Counted from the stretch's first letter, positions 33,799 to 43,926 are shown. The stretch: 64,000 nucleotides of DNA from Leptolyngbya sp. SIOISBB (GCA_010671905.1 JAAHII010000001.1:6782026-6846025); one strand, 5' to 3'. The notes: generated by a model not told the origin, from the letters alone. Numbers and translations: made by a program.

Positions 33799-34413
33799 GT
33801 GAATAATCCTGTCCTGTGGTTGTGCCTTTCATTTGTGCTGGTGTCGGTGAGTCTGACAGCAGTGTTTGTCGTGTTGGTACCTGCAGTCGTGGAACTGAGC
33901 CGCGCCGCCCGCAGCTTTGAAAAGCTCTGCAATACCCTCGATCGCGATCTGCCCCCCACGCTCGAATCCTTACGAGAAACGACGACAGAAATTACCCGGC
34001 TAACGGACGATGTCAATGCCGGAGTGCAAAATGCGGGGCGGGTAGCGCAGCAGGTAGATCAAAGCGTGAATACCTTGCGCAGTCAGGCCCAGCGGGCCCA
34101 GGTCAACACTCGGAGCTTGATGGCAGGACTGGGAGCAGCTTGGACTACGTTTAACCAATCTGCCGCGCCCCGCGATCGTCCACGCCCTTCCTCAACTACC
34201 CATCCTCAGCCAACTGATCGTCGCCCTTCAGCACCAGTGGAGCCATCGGCCGCAGGCGATTCGCCAGCCGATATCCCTGAGCAACTTAACGACCCTGCAA
34301 TCGCTCCCAATAAAGAACTGAGCCATCAGCGTGAGCGAGATCGCCCTCGCACCAGTTCCTCCAATGACACCCCAGTTGCTAGTGACTCCCCACCCCAGGC
34401 AGCTTCTGATTAG
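33799..34413 (+). CDS. DUF948-like membrane-anchored coiled-coil protein
   Basis: 204 residues from a GTG at 33799. One N-terminal membrane helix (LSFVLVSVSLTAVFVVLVPA) is followed by a coiled coil (TEITRLTDDVNAGVQNAGRV) of the DUF948 type and then a long Pro/Ser-rich, probably disordered tail. It follows the YtxH gene by 24 bases. The function is unknown. Confidence 0.6.
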   Translation: MNNPVLWLCLSFVLVSVSLTAVFVVLVPAVVELSRAARSFEKLCNTLDRDLPPTLESLRETTTEITRLTDDVNAGVQNAGRVAQQVDQSVNTLRSQAQRAQVNTRSLMAGLGAAWTTFNQSAAPRDRPRPSSTTHPQPTDRRPSAPVEPSAAGDSPADIPEQLNDPAIAPNKELSHQRERDRPRTSSSNDTPVASDSPPQAASD

Positions 34414-34747
34414 TCCCTATGCTCTTTTGACGCTATATCAATGATTTCGGTAAAGAACTCAGGGGAGAAGTCGCCCCTATAGGAATGAGCGGCAATCTAT
34501 ATCCAGCACGCTCTTCATTGCCGAACTCTGCACTTTGCACTCGGCATTCAGCTGTGGGCTATAGCATTTGCAACGCCAACGGGCATCGGAGTTGCCGGTC
34601 TGGAATACACCCACATCTAGACGTTGACGCACGGTTTTTCTGAGAACCGTTTGATTCATCCCTTAGAATAAGGTAAACATCTGTAAACAGATGAGAACTC
34701 ATGCTCAAAGAGTTCTCTCAGGATCAAGGGATTTACGTGTGAGAGTT
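34414..34747. other. intergenic, no gene seen
   Basis: No coding frame is supported. The short element GTAAACATCTGTAAACAGATG near 34671-34691 is a small repeat-containing hairpin just before the TPM gene (here its two halves are GTAAACATCT and GTAAACAGATG). Confidence 0.35.
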
Positions 34748-35569
34748 ATGGTCACTTCGATGGCTTCGTGGGTCAAGCAACAATCGCTGCGATGGGTCTT
34801 GGCAGTTTGGGTCGGGTTGATTTGCTGGTGTTTAGCCACACCACCAGCTGCGGCCTACGATAACCCTGACCTTTTGCCCGAAGACCCAACTTTCATCATT
34901 GATCTGGCAAACTCTCTCAGTTCATTCGAAGAAGAACGACTGAACGAACGGATTCAAACCTTCCAAGACGAAAGTGGTTGGAAGATGCGGGTTCTGACCC
35001 AATACGATCGCACTCCCGGTCGTGCCGTCAAAGAATATTGGGGTCTGGACGATCACAGCGTGTTACTGGTTGCTGACCCACGCGGCGGTAATCTGTTGAA
35101 CTTCAGCGTCGGCGATGCCTTGTTTGACCTCCTACCCCGTACCTTCTGGATTGAATTACAAACCCGCTACGGTAACCAGTTCTTTGTTCGGGATAACGGT
35201 GAAAATGGCGCCATTCTCGAAGCGCTTGGCTCCATCGAAACGTGCTTACGAAAGAATGGTTGCGCTGTCGTGCCGGGATTGCCCCAAGAGCAGTGGATTT
35301 TAACCTTGGTGACCTCCATTGTCGGGGGCGTGATTGGTGGGTTTGCGGCTCATCCTCGAAAACCAGGACAAGTGATTGCCTGGCAGTGGGTGCTCATTTT
35401 TTCTCCACTGTGGGGCATCTTATTCTTTGCCTTTGGAGTCGGGCCGGTCGTAACACGCACCAGCGATTGGATTCCGCTTACGCGTAACATCGCTGGCTTT
35501 GCGATCGGGTTTCTCGTGGCTTATCTGACTTCAACGATTGGCGAGTCGTCGTCACCTTCAGAAACTTAG
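34748..35569 (+). CDS. TPM-domain membrane protein
   Basis: About 273 residues. A signal peptide ends near PPAAAYDNP. Then comes a TPM domain (residues about 45-165: LPEDPTFIIDLANSLSSFEE, LNERIQTFQDESGWKMRVLT) and several C-terminal membrane helices. TPM domains are found in the photosystem II repair phosphatase-like TLP18.3 family and in other membrane proteins. The ATG at 34748 is chosen over 34691 because it begins directly before the signal peptide. Function is inferred only at domain level. Confidence 0.75.
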   Translation: MVTSMASWVKQQSLRWVLAVWVGLICWCLATPPAAAYDNPDLLPEDPTFIIDLANSLSSFEEERLNERIQTFQDESGWKMRVLTQYDRTPGRAVKEYWGLDDHSVLLVADPRGGNLLNFSVGDALFDLLPRTFWIELQTRYGNQFFVRDNGENGAILEALGSIETCLRKNGCAVVPGLPQEQWILTLVTSIVGGVIGGFAAHPRKPGQVIAWQWVLIFSPLWGILFFAFGVGPVVTRTSDWIPLTRNIAGFAIGFLVAYLTSTIGESSSPSET

Positions 35570-35837
35570 GCCGCAGCGGTTTGAAGCCAAGCAGTTTAGA
35601 CATCAAGGGCTTAGGGAATTGCTGTTGTTTGTCTTTTGGTTTTAAGGTGCTGGGTCACGGATTCACGAATTGTCTGTAGGGAGGCTATGCTGCTGAGACA
35701 GAAGCTCTGTGTCGGCAATTGGCTAAAGCTTGATTACCGCAAAAATGTGCGTCACTTTTTAAAGCGGGGTGATTGGCTGAGATTTGTGGGATGCTGCTGA
35801 TCAAGCGCAGTATGTTTGCAGTAAATTTCCCATCGTC

Positions 35838-36842
35838 ATGGCTCGCTCTACCAAAATCAAAGCCAGCTTGCCTCCCGGCCTGATTGTGCAGGTGGGTAAA
35901 ACCGTTTGGCACACAATGTGGCAGGTCATGATGTCGCGGTTAGCCCCCAGCGATGATCAGGGGGCTTATACTCGGCCTGACAGCGAGTTTCGGGAATCCG
36001 TCAGTCAATCCGGTACGTATCAGCCAGAAGCTGGTCGCTATCGATTGATTGTGGGGATGGGGTGTCCTTGGGCGCATCGAACATTGGTGGCCAGAGCCCT
36101 GAAAGGACTGGAAGACGCGATTCCCCTCTGGCGAGTCTCACCATCCCCGAATGAAGGGGTTTGGTTGTTTGATAATCCGGGTCTAGAATGGCGATCGCTA
36201 CCTGAACTGTATCAAACGGCACAGGCGGGCTATCGGGGGCGCAGCACGGTACCGGTTTTATGGGATACCCAAACGCGCACTATCGTCAATAATGAAAGCG
36301 CCGATATCATCAAAATTCTCAACGTCGCCTTTGCTGAACTCGCTACCCAGGCTGATTTAGACCTGTACCCTGCCGAGCTCAGCGACCAGATTGAGCAGTG
36401 GAACGATCGCATCTATCACGCCATCAACAATGGCGTCTATCGCTGCGGCTTTGCCCGTTCGCAAGCGGCCTACGAAGCGGCCTGCACATTGCTATTTGAG
36501 ACCTTAGATGACCTCGATCAACAGTTAGCCCACCAAAGATATATTTGCGGTGATTGCCTCACCCTCACTGATGTGCGGTTGTTCACCACCCTATTTCGGT
36601 TTGATGCGGTGTATCACGGGTTATTCAAGTGCGATCGCCAGCGGTTGTGTGACTATCCCCACCTTTGGCCCTATGCCCGTGACCTGTATCAGCAACCTGG
36701 CGTCGCTGACACTTGCGACCTCGATACCGTGCGGCGCGACTACTATGGCAACTTGTTTCCCCTCAACCCCGGTGGCATTATTCCCCTCGGGCCAAACCCC
36801 CAGACCTGGCAGCAGCCGCACCAGCGACACCTGATCGGTTAA
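35838..36842 (+). CDS. glutathionyl-hydroquinone reductase (omega-class GST, YqjG/EcaA-type)
   Basis: About 334 residues. The catalytic motif is GMGCPWAHRTLVARALKGL with Cys in place of the usual GST Tyr/Ser. The remainder fits the xenobiotic GHR family: VPVLWDTQTRTIVNNESADI, then a helical C-terminal domain with ICGDCLTLTDVRLFTTLFRFD and a C-terminal RRDYYGNLFPLNPGGIIPLGP. Such enzymes reduce glutathionyl-hydroquinones. The start at 35838 precedes the conserved core; 35784 is possible. Converges with the NYN gene with a 5-base gap. Confidence 0.9.
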   Translation: MARSTKIKASLPPGLIVQVGKTVWHTMWQVMMSRLAPSDDQGAYTRPDSEFRESVSQSGTYQPEAGRYRLIVGMGCPWAHRTLVARALKGLEDAIPLWRVSPSPNEGVWLFDNPGLEWRSLPELYQTAQAGYRGRSTVPVLWDTQTRTIVNNESADIIKILNVAFAELATQADLDLYPAELSDQIEQWNDRIYHAINNGVYRCGFARSQAAYEAACTLLFETLDDLDQQLAHQRYICGDCLTLTDVRLFTTLFRFDAVYHGLFKCDRQRLCDYPHLWPYARDLYQQPGVADTCDLDTVRRDYYGNLFPLNPGGIIPLGPNPQTWQQPHQRHLIG

Positions 36843-36847
36843 AGCCG

Positions 36848-37633
36848 CTATGCTGACTGGTCAGCCAACAAACGCACCATGGTTTTACCGTCGAGTTCTT
36901 GGACCTCAAACAGGGCTGGGTATTTTTTGTAAAAGCTGGCCCAGCGATTAACGTTATAAGCGGCTTTGACAATTTTGCGTTGGCTCAAATAGGCCCCAAT
37001 AGATTTCACATCAGCCCAACCCGACACCTGTCGATTTTGCTGAATGGCGTCAGAAAATACTTTTAGCGGCAAGTCATCCGTCGCCCCAGCGGCATCAACC
37101 ACAGTCAACGAGACCGCATGGGTCGCCTGCGCACTGGCAGTCGTCACGTTACGCTTTCCCCCATTGCCGCTCACATGCCCCAACATGATTGGTTTTGGCG
37201 CATCATCTAAAGAAATGAACTCAGTACAGGCTTCTTGAAAGGCGATCGACGCAGTTTTGACTCGCCCAAAGCCAAATACTTTTGCGCCTGAAGCAATCAG
37301 CCTTACCACTAACGGCGTATAGTCGCTATCGCCAGCCACAATGCCGTAGATTTCTGGACGCATCGTTTGTAGCAAATCCATCGCGTCGATCGCTAAGGCA
37401 ATATCCGTGGCATTTTTGCCCGTGACGTAGTCAAACTGCTGAATGGGCACGATCGCATGCTTATGCAAAATTTTGGCCCAGCCTTGCAAATGATCTTTTT
37501 TCCAGTTGCCATAAGCTCGACGCACTCGGATGGTCCCCAACAGCCCAAGGCGATCGAACACGAGTTCGATCTTGGAAGCCGCAGCATTATCCGCATCAAT
37601 CAGGAGCGCAATTCGAGGTGTCGAGGAGTCCAT
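36848..37633 (-). CDS. NYN-domain ribonuclease-like protein with LOTUS domain (LabA/DUF88)
   Basis: About 261 residues. The NYN/PIN-like domain has ALLIDADNAAAS near residue 10, NATDIALAIDAMDLL near 75 and GDSDYTPLVVRLIA near 105, providing the acidic metal-binding residues. A C-terminal OST-HTH/LOTUS domain (residues about 195-261: LPLKVFSDAIQQNRQVSG, SIGAYLSQRKI) probably binds RNA. LabA of Synechococcus belongs to this wider family. RNA target unknown. Start taken at MDSSTPRI (37633). Confidence 0.85.
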   Translation of the reverse strand: MDSSTPRIALLIDADNAAASKIELVFDRLGLLGTIRVRRAYGNWKKDHLQGWAKILHKHAIVPIQQFDYVTGKNATDIALAIDAMDLLQTMRPEIYGIVAGDSDYTPLVVRLIASGAKVFGFGRVKTASIAFQEACTEFISLDDAPKPIMLGHVSGNGGKRNVTTASAQATHAVSLTVVDAAGATDDLPLKVFSDAIQQNRQVSGWADVKSIGAYLSQRKIVKAAYNVNRWASFYKKYPALFEVQELDGKTMVRLLADQSA

Positions 37634-37826
37634 CGCAACCAGCATTGACGATTAGCACTTCTAATGTACCCACGGATGCCGTTTGTGGACTATTAAAAAA
37701 TATTGTCCTGAGCCCTTTCAAGACTGACAATGACTGGTTCGATCATGGGTTTCATAAAAATTGGCGGCAGACAGTCTGCCTACCACCAATTCATAGTTTA
37801 TCAAAGCAAATTTGCGAATTAGCGAC

Positions 37827-40337
37827 CTATTGATTGAGACAAAAAGCTGTCTTATCCAACGTTTCTGGAGCAATCGCAGAAAACCATTTAGTGGAAATGG
37901 GATTTTCACTATCGCTGATTAGGAACTGATTAATCAGCGTCTGCCACTCTAGATCATTGTCAGGTAGCGCGAGACCGTAATATTCACAAGTGAGAGGCAC
38001 TTCGGGAATGAGCGCAAAATCGTCGATCGCTCGTCCCTGCAAAAGCAGTTCTCCGTAGGACAAAATACCGTCCCCAACGAAGGCGTCAATTTCACCACGG
38101 GTGGTTGCCGCGATCGCGTTCTGTCGCCCTTCGATGCCGGAAAACAACACAATATCAGCGTCAGGGTAAGTCTCTTCAACAAATATTTGCGTCGTCGTAT
38201 TTTCCAGTACGCCCAAGCGCGTACCTGCCAAGGGTGTCGTCGGGCGAATGGTATCGGCCTGTCCAGCAGGGACCAGAAATTGGGTACTCGTGACAAAGAT
38301 CGGACTGGAAAAGACCACGCCAGCCACATCATTGCGAATGCTATTGGGGCCGCATTCCAAATGGACGCTGCCATCACTCACCAGGTCATAGCGATTTTCC
38401 AGGGTGGAAGTGAGTTCTACCAATTGGATGTCGACGTCGCTCTTGAGTTCTGCAGCCACATAATTGCTGAGGGCGATCGCCATATCGCCGCAGTAACCAT
38501 CCCAGGCATCTTCCTGATTAATAAAGCCAAAGGGTACGGCATCTTTACGGAAAGCCACTGTTAACACTCCGGTTTCCGCAATCTCGGCCAACACGCTTTG
38601 GGAACGGGGGGGAATCGCCGCCGCGAGCGGCTCAGGAATAATGGGGACTGGAGGACGACGACCATAGGTCGCCTCGATTTGCTCAGGTTGAAGATCAGTG
38701 ATGATCGATAAGCCCATCGGTTGGCCATCACTTAACTGATTGCCATAGCTAGCCGTCAAGTAGGGTAGAAATTCGTCCTGTCCCCGGAGATATACATTCC
38801 AAAAAGCCACCGTCAACGCTTCGTAGTAACCACTGCCAACGTCCCGATTGGCCCCAGCCAGCAGCGCAAAAATGCCTCCTGCGGCATCTCGACCTGGCTT
38901 CGACGAAAAGTGAGTGCCGATATCCAACATGGCGAGGTATTTAGGTTCGGTTTGCATCCAAATAAACGGATGAAACTGCTCAACCACGACCGGCGCAACA
39001 ATATCTTCTGAACCGCCCACCATTAGTAACGGTATGTCAATTTGACTGAACCCTTCTGGTCCATACAGCGAGGCACCCAAGGGGTGACCGGTGATCACTG
39101 CCTTGATTCTCGAATCCTTTAGATCGTAGTTTTGCGGCGGCAAATGTTGGGCTCGGCACTGTAGGTAAAGCGAAAAATTCAGTAAAACATTATCGGCATC
39201 ACACGCTTCCACAAGGCGCGCGTAATTGATCTCGGCTCCGGCCAAGGCCAGAGTATTAGTACTGCCCAAAGAGTCGCCCGCCACGCCGATGTTTTCTAGA
39301 TCTAGACGAGCTGCCCAATCGGGTGATTCAGCCACGAGGTCTTCCAACTTGTCAATCAGAAACGAGATCTCCTGTGGCCGATTGATAAATTCCACAGGGC
39401 TCAGCAACGTATTCAGGCGACCTTGGAGATATTCTTGCCGGTAGGCCAAATCGCTGCCCACATGGTCGGGCAAAATTGCGATGAAGCCGTAAGAGGCAAT
39501 ATGTTCGGCGATAAAGGTAAAGCTCTCTTTCACATCCCCAAAGCCATGGGAAATGATCACAATGGGCGTCGGGCCATTCAAGCCCTCAGGAATATAGACA
39601 TCGACATCAAAGTCATAGTTGACCGACAGTCCTGCTTGGGTCTGGCGTAGCGCCGGATTAGTCACCGTAATCGTTTCTTTGGTAAAGCCAAATGGCCCAG
39701 GCAGCCTGAGATCGGCCAATTCGGCTATATTGACGTCGGTTTGAGTTAGCGCTTCATCAGCCGCCTGAGCCCTAATCGTCCTCACTACGGCGTCGTTGTA
39801 ACTAAAATAGATTGCCAGTTGACGACGGATCGCCAGCAGATCTTGCAGCTCAATTTCTAACGCGGGGGTTGGAAACTCTTCTAAGACGTCAATCAACGTC
39901 CAGCCTTCGGCATCGGCGTTGGCTGCGGCCCCAATGACGGCGGATCTGAGCGCTTTTTGACCATTCACACCGCGATAAGCCTGTAACACCTTACCGACAT
40001 TCAGTAAGATTTCCCGCCCTAAAGGTGAGTAAGACAAGTTATCCGCAGCAACGACATCTAGGGGAATCTTGCGGGTGAGGCCGTCTCGCAACAATTGCAG
40101 GGTCTCTTCATTTAAGAACCGAGCATAAAGCTGCAGATCACCCGTCACCTCTCCCGTTTCAGCAAAGGTGGCGAGGGACTCAACAGAGAGATCAAAGACC
40201 AAAGGACCCTCGACTAAGATGCGGATATCTTCAGCACTATGGGCAGCTTGAGGGGCGATCGCCTCGGCGGTTACTCCAACTGTCAGCAGGGCGATCGCTG
40301 AGAGCCCCATCTGCACAATGCGATGTAGCTGTTTCAT
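37827..40337 (-). CDS. DUF1400-alpha/beta hydrolase fused to a solute-binding domain
   Basis: 836 residues. A signal peptide (ends near AAHSA) exports it. Residues about 35-165 are DUF1400; about 220-560 an alpha/beta hydrolase with nucleophile Ser in GVAGDSLGST, an acid in GGSEDIVAP and a His in LDIGTHFSSKP. Residues about 585-836 match a periplasmic solute-binding protein of the amino-acid ABC type (LTVAFRKDAVPFGFINQ, DGYCGDMAIALSNYVAAEL, VVFSSPIFVTSTQFLVPAG). The hydrolase may act on an extracellular ester and the tail bind a product or ligand; this coupling is inference. Divergent from the cryptochrome gene. Confidence 0.8.
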   Translation of the reverse strand: MKQLHRIVQMGLSAIALLTVGVTAEAIAPQAAHSAEDIRILVEGPLVFDLSVESLATFAETGEVTGDLQLYARFLNEETLQLLRDGLTRKIPLDVVAADNLSYSPLGREILLNVGKVLQAYRGVNGQKALRSAVIGAAANADAEGWTLIDVLEEFPTPALEIELQDLLAIRRQLAIYFSYNDAVVRTIRAQAADEALTQTDVNIAELADLRLPGPFGFTKETITVTNPALRQTQAGLSVNYDFDVDVYIPEGLNGPTPIVIISHGFGDVKESFTFIAEHIASYGFIAILPDHVGSDLAYRQEYLQGRLNTLLSPVEFINRPQEISFLIDKLEDLVAESPDWAARLDLENIGVAGDSLGSTNTLALAGAEINYARLVEACDADNVLLNFSLYLQCRAQHLPPQNYDLKDSRIKAVITGHPLGASLYGPEGFSQIDIPLLMVGGSEDIVAPVVVEQFHPFIWMQTEPKYLAMLDIGTHFSSKPGRDAAGGIFALLAGANRDVGSGYYEALTVAFWNVYLRGQDEFLPYLTASYGNQLSDGQPMGLSIITDLQPEQIEATYGRRPPVPIIPEPLAAAIPPRSQSVLAEIAETGVLTVAFRKDAVPFGFINQEDAWDGYCGDMAIALSNYVAAELKSDVDIQLVELTSTLENRYDLVSDGSVHLECGPNSIRNDVAGVVFSSPIFVTSTQFLVPAGQADTIRPTTPLAGTRLGVLENTTTQIFVEETYPDADIVLFSGIEGRQNAIAATTRGEIDAFVGDGILSYGELLLQGRAIDDFALIPEVPLTCEYYGLALPDNDLEWQTLINQFLISDSENPISTKWFSAIAPETLDKTAFCLNQ

Positions 40338-40601
40338 CCGTTAATGGTCCTTATAAGCTCTGAATCACAACCCCGCCAAGCCAGTCGACAGAGTTTTTCG
40401 ACGCAATCATACTGCAAAAGCGAGAGATCCTAGGCACCCGTTTGCGCAACTTTGAAAAACGTGCCCCCGAAGCTGATTTACGGATACCGCAGCATGCAGA
40501 GAGCAGGCTGCTGGCAGGGTTGTTCCCGATCAGATTGAACTCAGCAGCGGAGGTGTCAACTTGTTAGATTTACAGAGGTTTACATTCCCCTAATCGCACT
40601 G

Positions 40602-42065
40602 ATGGCAATTCTGGTTTGGTTTCGTAATGATCTGCGCTTGCACGACCATCAGCCGCTGCAGACAGCCCTGAGTGCTGGTGTCGATGTGATTCCTGTTTAC
40701 TGCTTTGACCCTCGGCAATTTGGTGAAACGGCATTTGGGTTCCCCAAGACAGGTCAATTCAGAGCCCAGTTTCTGTTAGAGAGTGTGGCCGATTTGCGGC
40801 GATCGCTCCAGCAGCGAGGCAGCGATCTCATCATTCGTTGGGGAGAACCTGAAACCGTCATTCCAGCCCTGGCTAGTGAAGTCAATGCCCAAGCAGTTTA
40901 CTGGCACGCGGAAGCCACCGCCGAAGAACTCACGGTTGAAAATGCCCTGGCAGACAAACTCCAAGCCACTGGCAAGAAGGTGCGAACTTACTGGGGGGCA
41001 ACTCTATATCACCTCGACGATCTTCCTTTTTCGCCGAAAAAGGTGCCCGGGGTCTTCACCCAGTTTCGTAAACAGGTGGAAAAATCCAGCACCGTTTCCG
41101 AGCCGTTTACGGCCCCCAAACAACTGCTAACCTTACCCCCATCGATCAAGACTGGAGCATTGCCCACGCTAGACCAACTCGGTGTCGAGGCACCCAAGTT
41201 TGACGATCGCGCCGTGCTCAAATTCCCCGGTGGCGAAACGGCGGGTCTGACTCGCCTGCAAGCTTACATCTGGGATGCTGACTGCCTCAAGCTTTATAAG
41301 CAAACCCGCAACGGCATGTTGGGAGCCAATTATTCTTCTAAGTTTTCCGCCTGGTTAGCGTTGGGTTGTTTGTCTCCTCGCCGCGTGTATCAGGCTGTTC
41401 AAGCATATGAACATGAGCGCGTGCGGAACGATTCCACTTACTGGCTGATGTTTGAACTGCTCTGGCGCGACTATTTCCGTTTGATCTGTCTGAAGCATGG
41501 CGATCGCGTGTTTTACCCTTCCGGCTTGCGCGACCTGAAGGTCGCTTGGCAACAAGACTGGCCGCGTTTTGAAGCCTGGTGTACCGGTCAAACTGGCTAT
41601 CCGTTGGTCGATGCCAACATGCGAGAACTCGCGGCCACCGGCTTTATGTCCAATCGAGGCCGACAAAACGTCGCCAGCTTTTTGACCAAGAATCTGGGCA
41701 TTGACTGGCGCATGGGCGCTGAGTGGTTTGAGTCTTTGTTGGTGGACTACGACGTTTGCAGCAACTGGGGCAATTGGAACTACACCGCTGGCGTGGGAAA
41801 TGATGCGCGGGGCTTTCGGTATTTCAACATTCCTAAGCAGTCGAAAGACTACGATCCCCAGGGCGAGTATGTGAAACATTGGCTACCAGAATTACAGACG
41901 TTGCCAGCTTCAAAAGTGCACTGTCCGTGGCAATTATCCGGCCTTGAACAACAGCAGTTTAGCCTGCGCCTGGGCGTTGACTATCCCCACCCAATTGTCG
42001 ATTTGCAAAAATCAGTAGAGGCGAATGAGCGCATTTACAACGCTGCATTAGAGCGTCAGGCCTGA
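40602..42065 (+). CDS. cryptochrome DASH / photolyase-family protein
   Basis: 487 residues. The N-terminal antenna domain begins LVWFRNDLRLHDHQPL and carries the CRY-DASH hallmark FGFPKTGQFRAQFLLESV. The FAD domain contains GANYSSKFSAWLALGCLSPR, FELLWRDYFR and SNRGRQNVASFL near the end. CRY-DASH proteins repair cyclobutane pyrimidine dimers in single-stranded DNA or act as blue-light sensors. It is a single gene with its own upstream region. Confidence 0.93.
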   Translation: MAILVWFRNDLRLHDHQPLQTALSAGVDVIPVYCFDPRQFGETAFGFPKTGQFRAQFLLESVADLRRSLQQRGSDLIIRWGEPETVIPALASEVNAQAVYWHAEATAEELTVENALADKLQATGKKVRTYWGATLYHLDDLPFSPKKVPGVFTQFRKQVEKSSTVSEPFTAPKQLLTLPPSIKTGALPTLDQLGVEAPKFDDRAVLKFPGGETAGLTRLQAYIWDADCLKLYKQTRNGMLGANYSSKFSAWLALGCLSPRRVYQAVQAYEHERVRNDSTYWLMFELLWRDYFRLICLKHGDRVFYPSGLRDLKVAWQQDWPRFEAWCTGQTGYPLVDANMRELAATGFMSNRGRQNVASFLTKNLGIDWRMGAEWFESLLVDYDVCSNWGNWNYTAGVGNDARGFRYFNIPKQSKDYDPQGEYVKHWLPELQTLPASKVHCPWQLSGLEQQQFSLRLGVDYPHPIVDLQKSVEANERIYNAALERQA

Positions 42066-42179
42066 GCTAGGCTACAGAGGTCATATCGAGTGACCGCCTC
42101 TGCGAACTGCGATCGCGCCAACTTCGCTCACCGTGTAGGATATAACCGTGTGGCTGCAAAAATTAGGAGAACACCATTA

Positions 42180-42395
42180 ATGTTTTTGGATGAACTGACC
42201 CCTTTCCTTCAAGAACTGGCTCGTCAGCCTGTGGCCTTCGTGGGCGGCTTTGTCTCCGGTGTCCTACGTCTTGATCTAAACGAAGACCCTGTCAAGTCTT
42301 GGTTGAACAATCAGGATGTGACGGTTGATGATGAGGATGACTCCTCAAACAATGGCAGCAGCAACAGCGGCCCCCAAAAAATCTCGATTGACTAA
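42180..42395 (+). CDS. conserved small cyanobacterial protein
   Basis: 71 residues from the ATG at 42180, which has AGGAGA at 42165-42170. The core FLQELARQPVAFVGGFVSGVLRLDLNEDPVKSWL resembles small proteins I have seen in many cyanobacteria, followed by an acidic then Ser/Asn-rich tail; key pieces are RQPVAFVGGFVSGVLRL and NEDPVKSWL. A single hydrophobic stretch could anchor it. Function is unknown. Confidence 0.65.
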   Translation: MFLDELTPFLQELARQPVAFVGGFVSGVLRLDLNEDPVKSWLNNQDVTVDDEDDSSNNGSSNSGPQKISID

Positions 42396-43019
42396 GCGCG
42401 TTGATGCGCTGTCGTCGATACGATGAGATATTTTGCTGGCAGTTGCCATGACTGAAAATTGCGACCTGGAACTTTGACCGGCCAACGATTAACAGTCGAA
42501 AGAATATTCATCGAGTCCATCAACTGCTCAAAACACAAGCTGAGATCATTGTTCTCACTGAAAGCCTGAATAGTTAATCTTGAGCCTAACTTTCTAGGGG
42601 CTGTCATCATTTAACGGTCAAATCCTTGCCCTAAAAGGGCAACAGCCCCTAGACTGTGCACGAGATGCGGGCGCGGGAATGCTCATTCCTAAAGGTTTCT
42701 GGGATTAATTGATGACGCGCCCTAGGGTTTTAAACTTCTCCTTCTCCTCGCAAACCGCGTGATGGTGAAGCCCTTGCGGCAATTTGGATTCGTGAGTCGG
42801 ATTTTGAGGTTGGGCAATCGATCCGCACATCAGCTCCCTATCGCTGCAATCTTGGCTGCCAATGTGATTGCTGTCGATGCATGGGAAGGAACGGTCGAAG
42901 GCAAGCGTTTAAGTGACTGCAACTGAGTGCCTGCAACGAAATCTTAGTTTCAATCGACACGGCGTCTTTAGCAAGAGCTGAATATTTGCCCACAGGCAGT
43001 TCAGCAACGACATGGTTTC
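42396..43019. other. intergenic with 92-bp repeat
   Basis: Contains the repeat at 42636-42727 and, at 42594-42604, another CTAGGGGCTGT, inverted to the copy at 42642-42652. The segment after 42730 has short stretches that read like a decayed gene but I cannot identify it. Confidence 0.45.
42636..42727 (-). repeat. 92-bp interspersed repeat, copy 2
   Basis: Reverse complement of 7999-8090 over the same 92 bases; on the minus strand it reads CCCTAGGGCGCGTCATCAA through TCCCAGAAACCTTTAGGA to CTAGGGGCTGTTGCCCT. Confidence 0.85.
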
Positions 43020-43733
43020 TTAAGCGGCGATGCTAAATTCGCTGATCCAACCCATGACCCGATAACGACAAGAATCAACGGTTAAGGTCATTTCTTCACT
43101 CGTATTTGCCCACTGTTGTAGCGACCGACGATAATCGGCGATCGCGCAGTTCCAATCACCTCGCAGGTGGTAAGTTCGTCCTCGCTCAGCATACGCTTCG
43201 CCCGCAAACTGATTAAACAGTAAGGCATCATCGAAGCTTTCCAGGGCAGCGTCATAGGACCCAAGCTCGCGCAGCGTGACCCCTCGGTTGATGCGAGCAC
43301 GCACATGGAAAGGGTTGAGATCAATCGTGCGATCGTAATCAGCCAGCGCACTTTCCAGGTCTCCTAGGGCAGCATAGTAATTGGCGCGGTTGTTATAGAC
43401 GGCTGGCAATTCGGGATTGAGGGCAAGAGCATGATCAAAGTCTCGAATGGCTTTATGCAATTCGCCATTCCATAAGTGCACTAACCCACGATTATTGAAA
43501 TCTTCTGCTTGGGCACCCTGTCGCACTATCAACATGTTGAGGATGGCGATTGCTCGTGGATAGTCTCCTTGTTGCATCGCTCGCTGTACACGCTGTCGCA
43601 TTTCTCGTGCCGACTCTGGCAAGCATTGGGGCGAGACATAAGGCGCAACGACCGAGTCGGCAATCATGTCGAGACACTGACTGGCAGCATTGCAACTGGT
43701 GACGCTATCGGGACGGTAGACACGCTTCGACAT
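43020..43733 (-). CDS. tetratricopeptide-repeat protein
   Basis: 237 residues from the ATG at 43733, which has a GGAGG ribosome-binding site just upstream. Five or so TPR units follow residue 60 (for example EDFNNRGLVHLWNGELHKAI, AVYNNRANYYAALGDLESAL, RARINRGVTLRELGSYDAAL, AYAERGRTYHLRGDWNCAI). These make a protein-interaction scaffold. No signal peptide or membrane segment is seen. Partners are unknown. Confidence 0.85.
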   Translation of the reverse strand: MSKRVYRPDSVTSCNAASQCLDMIADSVVAPYVSPQCLPESAREMRQRVQRAMQQGDYPRAIAILNMLIVRQGAQAEDFNNRGLVHLWNGELHKAIRDFDHALALNPELPAVYNNRANYYAALGDLESALADYDRTIDLNPFHVRARINRGVTLRELGSYDAALESFDDALLFNQFAGEAYAERGRTYHLRGDWNCAIADYRRSLQQWANTSEEMTLTVDSCRYRVMGWISEFSIAA

Positions 43734-43926
43734 AGCCACTTCCTCCAATAGGCAAGGGATATCAGAGATGCAGGCGCTAGCAATCAACTCAACAACTCTT
43801 CGAGCAGTCAAACTTGCAGCTGTTTGGACCTTTAAGAAAAGAAATCAAGATAATTGATTTCAGCGCTATTGGTTGGATATTTACACCTAGTTTTAGAGAA
43901 ACCAACCGAGTAAACCCTGAGGAGAA

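Noticed and set aside
42730-43019. possible decayed gene
   Set aside because: Short coherent stretches such as AALAAIWIRESDFEVG-like reading occur, but there is no start, no length and no family match.
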